From: Zasmidium citrigriseum
Lineage: Eukaryota > Ascomycota > Dothideomycetes > Mycosphaerellales > Mycosphaerellaceae
Direction: 5' to 3'
Assembly (NCBI GenBank): GCA_002786025.1
Contig: NHNW01000007.1
Span: 868,001-932,000 of the forward strand
DNA length: 64,000 bases
Shown: piece after piece, positions 10,728 through 20,512 of the stretch
Numbering within the stretch: position 1 is the first letter of the stretch
Layout of the letters: each line of letters opens with the position of its first letter
The notes under the pieces: model-generated
What the model saw: only the letters and a program-made list of their open reading frames with translations
The model's database searches: none
Told to the model about the DNA's origin: nothing
Position numbers and translations under genes: made by a program

Positions 10728-12518
10728 TCATTCAGTAAATCTCTCAGGCAAAGGCTTCTTCCCGATGAATCGAACCCATTGCGTGTCGTCCTCAAACTCG
10801 TCGACCACTTCCGTAGGTGGTACTTTTGGATCATACTCGCCTGTCACTCCCACCACACCCACACGGGTTTTGTATTGCTGCCAAAGCTCATACATTTCCG
10901 CAAAGAGATCAGGCTGATCATCTCGCAAGTCTTTCACCTCACCAGGATCGGCGATGATATCGTAGAGCTGCCACTTCTGGGGTCCCTTGGGCTTTGGAAC
11001 GAAGGTGATTTTGTGTCGACCTCGACGCAAACCGCCCGACCCGGCTACCTCCCAGCCATGAGCCACGTCTTCTGGATGGACAGCATAGAACGAGGTTCTA
11101 GCTGGCGTAGATGGAGCACGAGTATCGGGATTGGACAGGAAGTGTACCAAGGACCGTCCTGTCGCGTCTAGACTGTGGATAGGGTGGCCTTTGTACTGAG
11201 TACCAGGATGCTGGACGCCAGCTTCTTCGAGGAACGTCGGTACTAGATCAAGAACAGTAACAAACGCATCAGTGATCGCAGCATCGTGTTTCTGGTGACA
11301 GTCCTTGGGACCTTTCAACACCAGGGGCACTCGACAACCTCCCTCGGTACTGAACAACTTATGCAACCGTGAAGGTGCAGTTGCAGCTTGTGCCCAACGA
11401 GTCCCGTACCAGACGAAAGAATTCGGACGCCCAATATTGTCCAATGAATTGTCGTAATACTGGCGGATGTGCTCGACCATCTTCTGTCCCAAAATCGGAC
11501 GAGCCTCGTAACTAGAACCCTCGGCTCCGTTGTCGCTCATGAACAAGATGTATGTGTTGTCGTACTCGTTGTTTTTCTTCAACCAACTGATGACTTTACC
11601 AATATTCTCATCCATTCTGGAGACCATGCCAGCGTAAGTCTCCATTGCACGAGCTGACTTGGCTTGCTCATCTGGCTTCAGCTGGTCCCATTCAGGCGGC
11701 TCTCCTGGAGCTGCGACAACTTCGTGGGGAACAACGTCAGCTGGTATCAGACCGAGATCCCGTAAGGCAGCCAGTCGTTCCAATCGTAATGCCCCAGGTC
11801 CATCGTTATACCGGCCGTGGTAGGGCTTCACAGCTTCTTCTGGTGCCTGCAAAGGCCAATGGGGAGCGGTGAACGCCAGATATCCAAAGAAAGGCTTATC
11901 TTTGTCCTCTCCGGAGCGCTCTGATAGCATCTCGATCATTTTTGAAGCATAGTAATCCGAGGAGTAGAAATCATCTGGCACATGTTTGTGTTCTCCATCT
12001 TGGACATGAGGAGCCGCATTGACGTCCATGAAGCCGTAGCTCTGATCTGGATTCTCGTATTGAGGCTCCCAAGCATAGTGGTTACATGCACCCTGAAGCA
12101 TTGCGTAGCTCTTCTGAAAGCCCTTCTTGTCCGGGTAGTGCTTTCTTCTCAGGCCGAGATGCCACTTGCCGGACATGCATGTGAAGTATCCGGCATCGCT
12201 GAGCAGTTGTGGCAAAGTCACAATCTTGTCATTGAGATAGCCTTCGTGTCCCGGAGCTCCTTGATGGGCTGGCGACCCGCGAACATATTCGGCCATCTCT
12301 CCAAGTCCTGTCTGATGATGCTCGACTCCTGACAGAAGCATAGATCTTGTCGGCGAGCAAGCTGCCGCCACATGGAAAGACGTGAACCGCAGGCTGTTCT
12401 GCTCTGCCGCCAGAGCGTCGATGTTTGGCGTCTTGATCTCCGAGCCATAGCAACTCGTGTCGCTGAAGCCTAGATCGTCTGCTAAGATGATGAGGAAATT
12501 CGGACGTTTCTTCGACAT
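10728..12518 (-). CDS. Arylsulfatase-type sulfatase (formylglycine-dependent, type I)
   Basis: A single exon of 596 residues. The start is the ATG at 12518; the longest frame begins three codons earlier with GTG. Residues 6-16 (PNFLIILADDL) give the metal-binding Asp pair 14-15, and Cys54 in CSPTR is the residue that a formylglycine-generating enzyme would oxidise. Further family motifs follow: GKWHLG, FFGYLAFTAPHWP and a metal-site MSDNGAEGS. The size and the partition into an alpha/beta sulfatase fold plus a C-terminal strand domain fit arylsulfatases. It would hydrolyse sulfate esters; aryl sulfates, choline sulfate or sulfated polysaccharides are all possible substrates. There is no signal peptide, so an intracellular sulfur-scavenging role is likely, in contrast to the secreted neighbours. 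Confidence 0.92.
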   Translation of the reverse strand: MSKKRPNFLIILADDLGFSDTSCYGSEIKTPNIDALAAEQNSLRFTSFHVAAACSPTRSMLLSGVEHHQTGLGEMAEYVRGSPAHQGAPGHEGYLNDKIVTLPQLLSDAGYFTCMSGKWHLGLRRKHYPDKKGFQKSYAMLQGACNHYAWEPQYENPDQSYGFMDVNAAPHVQDGEHKHVPDDFYSSDYYASKMIEMLSERSGEDKDKPFFGYLAFTAPHWPLQAPEEAVKPYHGRYNDGPGALRLERLAALRDLGLIPADVVPHEVVAAPGEPPEWDQLKPDEQAKSARAMETYAGMVSRMDENIGKVISWLKKNNEYDNTYILFMSDNGAEGSSYEARPILGQKMVEHIRQYYDNSLDNIGRPNSFVWYGTRWAQAATAPSRLHKLFSTEGGCRVPLVLKGPKDCHQKHDAAITDAFVTVLDLVPTFLEEAGVQHPGTQYKGHPIHSLDATGRSLVHFLSNPDTRAPSTPARTSFYAVHPEDVAHGWEVAGSGGLRRGRHKITFVPKPKGPQKWQLYDIIADPGEVKDLRDDQPDLFAEMYELWQQYKTRVGVVGVTGEYDPKVPPTEVVDEFEDDTQWVRFIGKKPLPERFTE

Positions 12519-13061
12519 GTTTTCCACTTGTTCTCGCGTGCGCCGATAAGTTGGACGAGATTTGGAGAGGGCAGTCCCAGAGAGCTCCCGATAGACTGGA
12601 CAGACGTGGAGTGGCCATCATATTGCGTGCTTGCTTGCTCATTTTATGCGTATGCCGTCGACCTTGCCCTAAATGCTCGTCGAAAAGAAGGCAACATGAA
12701 GCTCTGCGACGCGGATGGAACGCGTCCGAAAGGTCCGGGTGCTTTGACCATCTTGATCCCAGCCCCCAACAAATCTCTGGTCGCGACGACACTGCATCAC
12801 CGCTGTCAGGCGTAATACATTGTCTTCTTTGAGATAATGAATGCTACCAGCATCATGCAATACTGTGACGGTGTCGGCTATTGAAGAACAAGTGCCCTTT
12901 GCCCTCGGCCAACGCTGGACCGAATCAGTAGCCCGATCTCGGGCCTTGTAGGCGAATGCTGACTCTCCCGGTACCTGCGTTCGATATGCCGTAGTGAGTA
13001 TAGAAAGAGGTAGGTCGGCTATCTACAACGTATCTTGGAACTCTTGCGTGAGGGTGTCAAG
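12519..13061. other. Divergent intergenic promoter region, 543 bp
   Basis: The region lies between the sulfatase (minus) and the dehydrogenase (plus), so it must hold both promoters. I see no gene or clear repeat. Confidence 0.45.
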
Positions 13062-14242
13062 ATGGCGGAAGCAACGGTGCCAACTTATACGATCATCCAA
13101 GCAGATGGCTTGTACCCGGTACGTCCTCTCTACGAACGAGCATTCAACAGGTGAAAGTGCCTGACCACTTGTCTCAGGACGACACCATCGAACAAGAGAT
13201 CTTTGCTCCTCGCCCGGGCCAGAATTATAAGCTCGAATATCTCTCGACCAATCTCTGGCCAACCGGCACCCCCGAGTCAAAGCCATGGTCTGCCATACCC
13301 GAAGATGTGAGGAGCAGAATAGACGGAATAATGGTGCTCAAGATTGGGTTTACGGAGCAAGACGTGGATCTCTTCCCAAGCTTGAAGGTGTGAGTTGAGT
13401 CCACAACAATCGGCATGGCTTGGGACTGAAGATATGACAGCATTGTACGCATGGGCGTTGGATACGACCGCCTTGATCGCGTGGCATTGGCGAAGCGGAA
13501 TGTGACGGTATGCAATGTTCCCGACTACGGTACAGCAGAAATCGCGGATCATGCGATTGGATTGATGCTGGCCATGCGTCGCGGAATCCTCATACACAAT
13601 GAACGACAACGTGCTACTCCCCCGGCTCCTTGGATGCCCATTGAAACTCCACTTGTTGCCCGGCTACAGAGATCTACCTATGGAGTCTTTGGGTTAGGCC
13701 GTATAGGAACCGCTGCAGCCCTGCGAGCCAAAGCATTTGGATTCAAAGTGCTCTTCTACGACCCGTATTTACCCAATGGGGTCGACAAATCGCTGGACAT
13801 CGAAAGAACCAAGGACATCAAGGAGCTCTTTCGGAGGAGTTCGGTGTTGAGCTTCCACTGTCCCTGTACGCGCGAGACCAGAGGCTTGATCGACTACTCG
13901 CTACTATCACTTTTGCCCAAGGGTGCCGTGATAGTCAATACGGCACGTGGAGAAATCCTAAATCTCGACGGCGTCGAGCGATGTCTGAAGGAGGACATCA
14001 TCTCAGGCGCGGCATTAGACGTTCTTCCAGAAGAGCCTATACCTGAAGACCGAGTACATCCTTTGATACAGGCATACAGGAACAAGGAGCCCTGGCTAGA
14101 AGGCAGAATGGTGCTTACTTGCCACACTGCATTCTACAGCCCAGAGAGCTTCGTAGACATCAGAGTCAAGAGCTGCGAAACGATGAGGGATGTTTTGATT
14201 GACGCCGGGAAAAGCAACATCATTACACCAGATATGGAGTAA
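13062..14242 (+). CDS. CtBP-like D-isomer-specific 2-hydroxyacid dehydrogenase
   Basis: Exons 13062-13118, 13178-13389 and 13441-14242 give 356 residues. The first exon codes for only 19 residues, ending in ...QADGLYP before DDTIEQEIF. The Rossmann motif GLGRIG is at residues 174-179, followed by the acidic residue of FYDPYLP that selects NAD over NADP. The active-site triad of the family is present: Arg259 (NTARGEI), Glu288 (PEEP) and His318 (TCHTAFYS). The overall form resembles the C-terminal-binding-protein branch, common in ascomycetes as cytosolic enzymes of unknown substrate. The gene converges with the glutathione transferase 78 bp downstream. Whether it acts as an enzyme or as a transcriptional co-regulator, like animal CtBP, cannot be told from sequence. 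Confidence 0.9.
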
Positions 14243-14320
14243 TGCAAAGCTTTCTCAAGACACGATCATAACGACAAACTTTTTGACATTGGACAGCTGA
14301 CCTTATCAGACCCCCTTGGC

Positions 14321-15028
14321 TTAGTCTTTCGCCTTCAAATCATCCGGCGTATCCTCCTGGTGCTTCCAATCCGCCGCCTTAAACTCCGGCAACCCCCTGA
14401 CTGCCTCGAAAACCTTCATCACCTTGGGAAACTTGGCCATATCCACCTCCCACCTCAGAGCATTCTCGATCGCCGGCGCCAGACACACATCCGCAAGTGT
14501 AATTTCGTCGCCCATCGAATACTTCCCAGCGGTACTCTCCAGGATCTTCTCATACGCGCCCAAAGGTTTCTCCATGTATTCCCGGAACCAGTCTTTGTTC
14601 GTGACTCCCAAGCCATTGACTCTCTTCAGGATCCGGAGATTGGTCGGCGGTTGGATGTCGCAGGCCACGATGTTGACAAGCTCCCGGACTCGTGCTCGCT
14701 GGAGGGGATCTTTCGGCAGGAGGGACTTCTTTGAGGGAACTGCTTCTTCCAGGAACTCCAGAATTGCTACGGATTGCGAGATTGTGGTGACCTTATTACC
14801 CGAAGCATCGTTGACGAGCAGCGTTGGAACCAGACCGTTCGGATTGATATCGTCAAGGTACGACTTTTCCTGCTGTTCGCCCTTCACGAGGTTGATGTAC
14901 TGGTAGGTAAGCGGTATATCTTTGAGCTGACATGCTGTCCGGACGCGGGCAGAGCAGGACGAACGGAAGTAGGTGTACAGGATCAATTCGCCTTGGAAAG
15001 ACTTTGGAATGGTCTGTTGTGAAGCCAT
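14321..15028 (-). CDS. Zeta-class glutathione S-transferase / maleylacetoacetate isomerase-like
   Basis: An intronless gene of 235 residues, close to the 215-230 typical of zeta GSTs. The N-terminal thioredoxin-like domain carries the zeta signature SSCSARVR (residues 23-30), where Ser24 and Cys25 handle glutathione. It continues with NPNGLVPTL, and with TISQSVAILEFLEE as the glutathione-binding loop. The all-helical C-terminal domain has the conserved ITLADVCLAPAIENA. Zeta enzymes isomerise maleylacetoacetate to fumarylacetoacetate in tyrosine and homogentisate breakdown. No homogentisate dioxygenase or fumarylacetoacetase lies in the window, so it may be the pathway enzyme or a related GST acting on other maleyl compounds. 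It should be soluble and cytosolic. Confidence 0.9.
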   Translation of the reverse strand: MASQQTIPKSFQGELILYTYFRSSCSARVRTACQLKDIPLTYQYINLVKGEQQEKSYLDDINPNGLVPTLLVNDASGNKVTTISQSVAILEFLEEAVPSKKSLLPKDPLQRARVRELVNIVACDIQPPTNLRILKRVNGLGVTNKDWFREYMEKPLGAYEKILESTAGKYSMGDEITLADVCLAPAIENALRWEVDMAKFPKVMKVFEAVRGLPEFKAADWKHQEDTPDDLKAKD

Positions 15029-15509
15029 CGTTGCTGACGGTTATCAAGGGACTGAGAGTGAGGACTTACTGAGCATGGATCAATCTTACTACATCTACTT
15101 CGAGAGCAGCTCTGGTACGTACTGCTGCCGTGCGGAGAGGTGAGGTCCAAGGCGGAAAGGCATTGATCTTCTCCTTGTGAGCGAGGAGTACGACGGTACC
15201 CATTCCGCCATTTCCGCACTTCGGCTATCGACGGATATCCGGGGCACTTCAGTAGCCCCTGACGAGCAACTCTCTCATCAGTCATAGAAGAGCTTGGGAC
15301 ACGATGAAGAATGCTATTGACATGACTGAGTACTTCTAATCGATCGAACAAACGCAAGATGCAAATGAAATCTGGACCATCGACGCACAGCTTCTGACAC
15401 GGGAAGAATCTTATCAACGAGCCACCCAGGACTGGAACCATGTTGGAGTGGCCACACATGAAAGCACACTAGGAGAATCGCCAATTGTGCACCAAGTATC
15501 ATCGTCATA
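15029..15509. other. Intergenic, 480 bp, no gene seen
   Basis: The stretch lies upstream of the glutathione transferase and downstream of the next minus-strand gene. It holds only short, unsupported open frames. Confidence 0.45.
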
Positions 15510-16913
15510 TCATCTGCTACCAGCTGCCTGGGCGATAGCCAACATCCGCGTGATATGTTGGCCTGATTGATCTCGAGACCACGCCGGATTTTGACCATTG
15601 AATTGACTGACGAGGGTGTCCATGGCCTCCCTTGGTTGCACTCCCCTACTCAATTGCGTGCGATACGCATTACTCCAATATGCAGCTGCTCGAATTTGGT
15701 CGTTGGGGACCCATTGTAATTGGCCCTGAACATTGAGCATGCGCCCATTGGAAGAGGTCGAAGACCCAGAAGAGGCCGACGAGCCAGAAGATGCCACTGG
15801 GCCAGGAGTACCAGCAGGAGTCGAAGACCCAGACACACCAACTTGAGGAGATTGCTGCCTGGCATTGCTACTTTCTCGGAGCTGTGCCTCACGCAACGCT
15901 TGCGCCTCATCAGCCCTCTCTTGCCTCGAGCGGCTTTGGTCTTGTGCAACTATTGCCTTGTCAGTCAAATATCGAACCATAGGCTCAATCGACATACCCC
16001 TTTGCCGGTCTCGAATGAAAGGCAATGCGCTTTTTTGCACATTGGGCACCTGGATGCCCTCGGATCGAAGGAACTCTGAACCGAGTACAAGGTCACAAGC
16101 GATGCCCTCGACAACGTAAACGGGCCTGCGGTAGCCTCTACCGTTCCTGATGCGCCACGACAGATCGATCATAAACTCCGGCGTCCTGATCTGGTTTCCA
16201 AGGACATCGAACCCGTGTCCAGGGGCCCTCGAAAGAGGCTCGAGCCCGCTTCTCAGATTAGCTTGCCGGATTGCGCCCATCGAAACAAAGTTGTGGTCAG
16301 TGGTCCAGTCGTATCTGCCCTGGAAGGTCTTGCCATTGATATCGGCTTCAAAAGTGAAGAGACCCTCTCGCTTTGTAGCTGATGTGGAAGACGACGGCAT
16401 GCCAGGTGGCTGCGCCACGGAAGTGAGATTTGATATCTGAATTGCTTTGACCGGCTCGGACACAGGCTCATAAGTTGCTCGAGCGCCGACTACGTGCTCC
16501 CTTGCCGTTCTAGAGCTAGACATGGCACCGCTCAAAACATAGTTCGAAGTAGTGCTCGAAGGTCCGATTCGAAGATGTTGCATTTGTTCAGACACACTGG
16601 ATCGACTCGAGGCGCGGTCCTCTGGCGATGATCTTCCACCGTCCGATTCGTCGTTTTCTCCATCCGAGTCGTCTTCGGAGGACTCATCATCCGGTACCGA
16701 AGTTCTTCTGCGCCGATCTGGTTGCTGGACGTTCGCTGAGCCGTTGAGGTAGAAAGACCTTGGAATGTTTGCGGGCCGCGGCACCCTTTGTCCAGTCGAG
16801 TACACGAGCACATCATCTGTCGCGCTGTAATAGAACAGTCGACCGGCGGTATCCCGTCGCCACTGCGGCGGCATCTGAGAGCGTGGCTGCTGTTCTTGGG
16901 AGTGTAGCGGCAT
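15510..16913 (-). CDS. Uncharacterised protein with WW-like segment and degenerate retropepsin-like domain
   Basis: One exon, 467 residues. The ATG at 16913 is used; the open frame extends seven codons further with a TTG. Residues 15-48 (PPQWRRDTAGRLFYYSATDD...GQRVPRP) resemble a WW-like fold: Trp, Gly-Arg, paired Tyr, and Pro near the end. A long acidic Ser-rich linker (about 65-180) follows. Residues 186-290 look like a retropepsin fold: a strand FTFEADINGKTFQG, then YDWTTDHNFVS where DTGA(S/T)xNFIS is expected, and CDLVLGSEFLRSEGI matching the second half (DVILGxDFL). The catalytic DTG is therefore replaced by DWT. The last 170 residues are Ser/Gln-rich with a short ordered end. The function is not known to me. 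Confidence 0.72.
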   Translation of the reverse strand: MPLHSQEQQPRSQMPPQWRRDTAGRLFYYSATDDVLVYSTGQRVPRPANIPRSFYLNGSANVQQPDRRRRTSVPDDESSEDDSDGENDESDGGRSSPEDRASSRSSVSEQMQHLRIGPSSTTSNYVLSGAMSSSRTAREHVVGARATYEPVSEPVKAIQISNLTSVAQPPGMPSSSTSATKREGLFTFEADINGKTFQGRYDWTTDHNFVSMGAIRQANLRSGLEPLSRAPGHGFDVLGNQIRTPEFMIDLSWRIRNGRGYRRPVYVVEGIACDLVLGSEFLRSEGIQVPNVQKSALPFIRDRQRGMSIEPMVRYLTDKAIVAQDQSRSRQERADEAQALREAQLRESSNARQQSPQVGVSGSSTPAGTPGPVASSGSSASSGSSTSSNGRMLNVQGQLQWVPNDQIRAAAYWSNAYRTQLSRGVQPREAMDTLVSQFNGQNPAWSRDQSGQHITRMLAIAQAAGSR

Positions 16914-17259
16914 GACTGCCCAATATTGATACAACGGAGCTTGATCAAGTAAGTAAAAGTCTGTGCTTTCAAAGGGTGCTCCTGGGCCTAGATCTATCGT
17001 TGTTCTGAGCTCTTCGGTGGGAGATAAACGTACAATGAAGCTGTAAAGAGCCCAAAAGATGAGGCGCCGGTGAAGGAGGGTAACACAGCCTTATGGTGAC
17101 TGACAGCGCAGAGCTCAGCTCGTCTTGGCGTGAGGTCACACGTCCACTTGCAGAGAGGCTGCATCTTCTTGCATAGCCGAAGATCACGTTCAAGTATCGT
17201 AGCCCTTCAGCTATATCGATACTCCACGCGGCGTCAGACGAAGGAAATCTCTGACCGAC
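16914..17259. other. Divergent promoter region, 346 bp
   Basis: This spacer separates the retropepsin-like gene (minus) from the DUF6594-type gene (plus). Nothing else is visible. Confidence 0.45.
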
Positions 17260-18336
17260 ATGGCAGCCACCGGATCTTCGTCAAAGACGACGCAGCCCAC
17301 GGGGTACCATCGACTCGCCGAGTTGATGGGACCTTATCAAGAGGGAGCCATTTTCAGAAGGTTCGGACCTTTGGCAATGATCAACTTGCTGAGTCTGCAA
17401 GCAGAGCTAGTCGAGCTGGACGACGACTTCCGACAGATCAGTCGAGAGAACAATGAGTCCAACGACGAGAGGGAAAAGAACTTCTCCAAGTACTTCTACG
17501 ACTTGCGAAAATCCGAAGAAGGTGGAAACGCTCACCAGTATCAGAAGCTGTTGCAAATAAGGAAGAAGCTTGATGAGTACTGTATGGCTCAGCTCTTTCT
17601 GATGCGTTCCGATGCGGGTTGCAATCACTGACAGCAGTGGGTAGATACTGCCCTCCTCCAGGCAGCGCAAGTGTCGAAGCTTGCGAAGGCAGACAAAAAG
17701 GTGCTAGAGCAGTTGAGAGGCTGGATAGCCGGCTCAGAAGAAGGAGGAGATTTTCTTCAAGGTGCCGAATTCTTTACTTGGGACGCACACCCGAAAGCCG
17801 AGCCTCAGGAGAAGAAGGACCTTGAACGAGATCTCATCACCCTTCACGCCCAGCCGATCGAGCGAGATCCGGCTTCCGAGTTCGTCACATCGAAGTTGAT
17901 TCGCCTCTATGAGTGGTTTCGAGGCTCCCGACATCCAGTGAGACTGGCCCATCGCATATGCATAGATGGTGATTGACGTCTCGACAGGAAAGGAACACCG
18001 ATCGACATGGAGGAGCCAAGTACTATACCGATGATCCTTTTGCTCGATTCAACAAAATTCTCGTCAGCGTCGTCTCCTCCGCACTCCCGGTCATATCGAT
18101 CGTCGCACTCTACTACATCAAGAGCACCATCAAGAGAATAGGAGCTTTGGTTGCATTTACTGTCATATTCGCATGCGTCTTGGCAACCTTTACAAATGCC
18201 AGGAGGCTGGAGATATTTGCCACGACATCCACGTGGGTCCATTCGCTCCCTCATCAACATCGTAGCTGACTCAAGCACATCTAGATTCGCTGCCGTGGAA
18301 GTGGTCTTCATCGGAACTACGCTGGGTAGCGAATGA
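17260..18336 (+). CDS. DUF6594-type fungal membrane protein
   Basis: Exons 17260-17581, 17645-17937, 17988-18232 and 18285-18336 give 303 residues. The N-terminal soluble part starts with the family pattern GYHRLAELMGPYQEGAIFRRFGPLAMINLLSLQ, followed by a charged helix in which LQAELVELD is typical. The C-terminus has three predicted membrane spans, NKILVSVVSSALPVISIVALYYI, IGALVAFTVIFACVLATF and FAAVEVVFIGTTLG, the last finished by a 52-base exon. The layout (soluble helical domain plus three C-terminal spans) is that of the DUF6594 family, widespread and expanded in Pezizomycotina and without known function. The first intron is the least certain: I used the GTATGG donor and an acceptor at 17644, which restores DEYYTALLQAA. 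Confidence 0.78.
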
Positions 18337-18445
18337 TTCAGTCCTGGGTGGCCGAGAGCGTGGAGTCATGTCTCCTTCGTCGACTTGGTACCGACACACG
18401 GCCGATATATCTGAACAATGCGCTTCGTCTTGCTGCGTGCGCATT

Positions 18446-20185
18446 CTACGCATAGATCTGCCTGAATTCGAACTTGACCAGCAAAGTCGAATGGGTCTCC
18501 CGCCCCTTCAAATCCAGAAGTCGAATGAATGACCACCCGCTCGCAACGTACAACAGCCGGACCGCTGCCACGGCAAAGACAGGATTGCGGGCAAACTTGT
18601 CATCACTCTTCACAAGTATCCTCAAGAAAGCAAGTTCGTTCTCCTCGTACTCCCAGTCCAAAGTCTCGTTCCAGAATGGATCTGTGTTGGGTGGATTCTC
18701 TCCCTTGTGCAGTATACCGATCTTGTGCTGTTTGTAAGCTTCTGTCTTGCGCTTCGGTGGCTCGTCTTCGATGTCATCTGGGTGGACGAGTGTACAAGTG
18801 ACGTAAGGACGTATCTCTTCGGCCTCACGATCCTGTGGAATGGCCAGGTCTGTTGCACCTGCAATCTGAAGACTCAACTTGATCTTCCTTCCAGAGTCCA
18901 GCTTTCCGGAGCCGCCTGCGCGAAGTGCAGCGGGCTTCAATACGTATCCATCTGAGCCAGCGAACAGAGCCTCATTCAGCTGCATGCTATGATCGAACGT
19001 CTGCCAGTTCAGTGCACAGATCTGCGCTCCGACGCCCCAGAAAGGTACTGGGTTGAGGTTCTTAGACGAGATTCGAGTGCCTTTCGGGTAGACCCTCATA
19101 AGGTGCTGCGAGTTGTGCTTGCTGACTTTTGCGCTCGAAGCCGGCATGAGCTTCAGAAGACCTGACTCGGAGACATTGATGAGATGGTGATGTGGTCCAT
19201 CCTGAAGCTCGCTCTCGAACCATGAGTTGTTGTTCGGCTTGACAGACTGCGCGTAGACTCCGAGCTCTGCCAACTCCGCTATGATGCCATCAGCGGGGGC
19301 CTCTTTCTTCTTCTCTCTGTACGCTTGGTGGTCTCTTCGCACTTGCTCATCCTCGTCCTCATCTGAGCTTGAATCGTCGTCAGCCTCATCAGGGAGATGG
19401 TACTCCACAATGACGGCGATCTTCGAGCCAAGCTCGGCTAAAGTGACATGTTTGCCAGTGTCTTGCTGCTCGACGCTTCCTTTGTCTCGCACAGCTTTGC
19501 TCAGCAATCTGTCGCCCCAGAGTTCTCGCATGATCTGCACCAGTCTGAGCTGACCATGACTGTCACAATGGTTCTCCAATGATAAAAGAATGGGTGCCGC
19601 TCGGTAGCCAGACTCTAGTTGCGGCTGTGCTGCTTCGTGATCCACGACATCTCGTATGGTCTCACAAACCTTTCGGAAAGGAATGTGAGAAGCTAGTGTG
19701 TAGCCATGCGTGACCTTCGGCTCATCCTTGTCATCGGAATTGTCCCAGGCATCGATCTCCACACATCGAGAGCCAGTCTTGAGTGCAGTCTCATAAGCAA
19801 CCGCCGAAGAAGTGCCATACAGCTGATGGGCCAGCAAATAGGTATTGTGACTCGAGCTGATGAAATACTCGGTCAGTGGATGCGATCGATCAGTGGCGGC
19901 CCGCGGGACTTCGACATGCGGCTTGTCCAGAAATTCCTTGAGAACATGCGAAGTCTGATCTGAATCGAGCGCCGCATCCTCACTGTTAAGAATCTTCTCA
20001 TTTACCAGGAACTTCTTGATCGCGTGACTGACCCGCAGCTGCTCTTTGGTGATCCGGGTTTGACGAGCGGCGTGGCCTCCGCCGGCGATTGAGTCCTGCT
20101 CAATCGTCTCGCCGAGATCTTCATCGTCGACCTTTCCTTTACCGAATGGATTGAGTTTGGAGAGCTTGGATGTTATTCCAGACAT
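18446..20185 (-). CDS. plc1-like: Phosphoinositide-specific phospholipase C
   Basis: A single exon of 579 residues. The ATG at 20185 is chosen; the longer frame starts at GTG. Residues 45-95 form an EF-hand-like helical region without clear Ca2+ loops. The X half-barrel (about 100-245) carries the catalytic His113 in ISSSHNTYLLAHQLYG, the Ca2+-site CVEIDAW (Glu143, Asp145) and the second His160 in VTHGYTLAS. An acidic linker follows, then the Y half (LMRVYPKGTRISSKNLNPVPFWGVGAQICALNWQ in parts), then a C2 domain ending in LVKFEFRQIYA. It should hydrolyse PI(4,5)P2 to IP3 and diacylglycerol. No N-terminal PH domain is present, as in several short fungal PLCs; membrane binding would rely on C2. 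Confidence 0.93.
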   Translation of the reverse strand: MSGITSKLSKLNPFGKGKVDDEDLGETIEQDSIAGGGHAARQTRITKEQLRVSHAIKKFLVNEKILNSEDAALDSDQTSHVLKEFLDKPHVEVPRAATDRSHPLTEYFISSSHNTYLLAHQLYGTSSAVAYETALKTGSRCVEIDAWDNSDDKDEPKVTHGYTLASHIPFRKVCETIRDVVDHEAAQPQLESGYRAAPILLSLENHCDSHGQLRLVQIMRELWGDRLLSKAVRDKGSVEQQDTGKHVTLAELGSKIAVIVEYHLPDEADDDSSSDEDEDEQVRRDHQAYREKKKEAPADGIIAELAELGVYAQSVKPNNNSWFESELQDGPHHHLINVSESGLLKLMPASSAKVSKHNSQHLMRVYPKGTRISSKNLNPVPFWGVGAQICALNWQTFDHSMQLNEALFAGSDGYVLKPAALRAGGSGKLDSGRKIKLSLQIAGATDLAIPQDREAEEIRPYVTCTLVHPDDIEDEPPKRKTEAYKQHKIGILHKGENPPNTDPFWNETLDWEYEENELAFLRILVKSDDKFARNPVFAVAAVRLLYVASGWSFIRLLDLKGRETHSTLLVKFEFRQIYA

Positions 20186-20512
20186 GGTCTCACAAGATGG
20201 TAGAATGAAAGCGAGACGAGGTTGAACAGCGTGAAGTTGGAGCCAAAGCCAAGAGCCAACCACGTCAGCGCGGCACGTGAGCCGGGCGCGGCAAATGCTT
20301 AATGAAATTCAGTTTGACATTAATCAATATTCAAGCTGGTACTGTTCTGTGGCCCCTTTTTAAGGACCATCTCCCAAGTCGGTCGATAAACAAGTTCGCA
20401 CACGATCCGATCTCACCGAAAGCTCGTCAGTCCGAGGCATCGAATCGACGTTCAACACCCTCAAGACATCGAACCCATTTGAGATATAGCACAACACTCT
20501 CGTATCCCACAC
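20186..20512. other. Intergenic, 327 bp
   Basis: Promoter of the phospholipase C gene and 3' flank of the next minus-strand gene. I see no other feature. Confidence 0.4.

Noticed and set aside
12518..12527. GTG start three codons upstream in the sulfatase
   Set aside because: Nuclear fungal genes start with ATG; the ATG at 12518 keeps the entire sulfatase domain.
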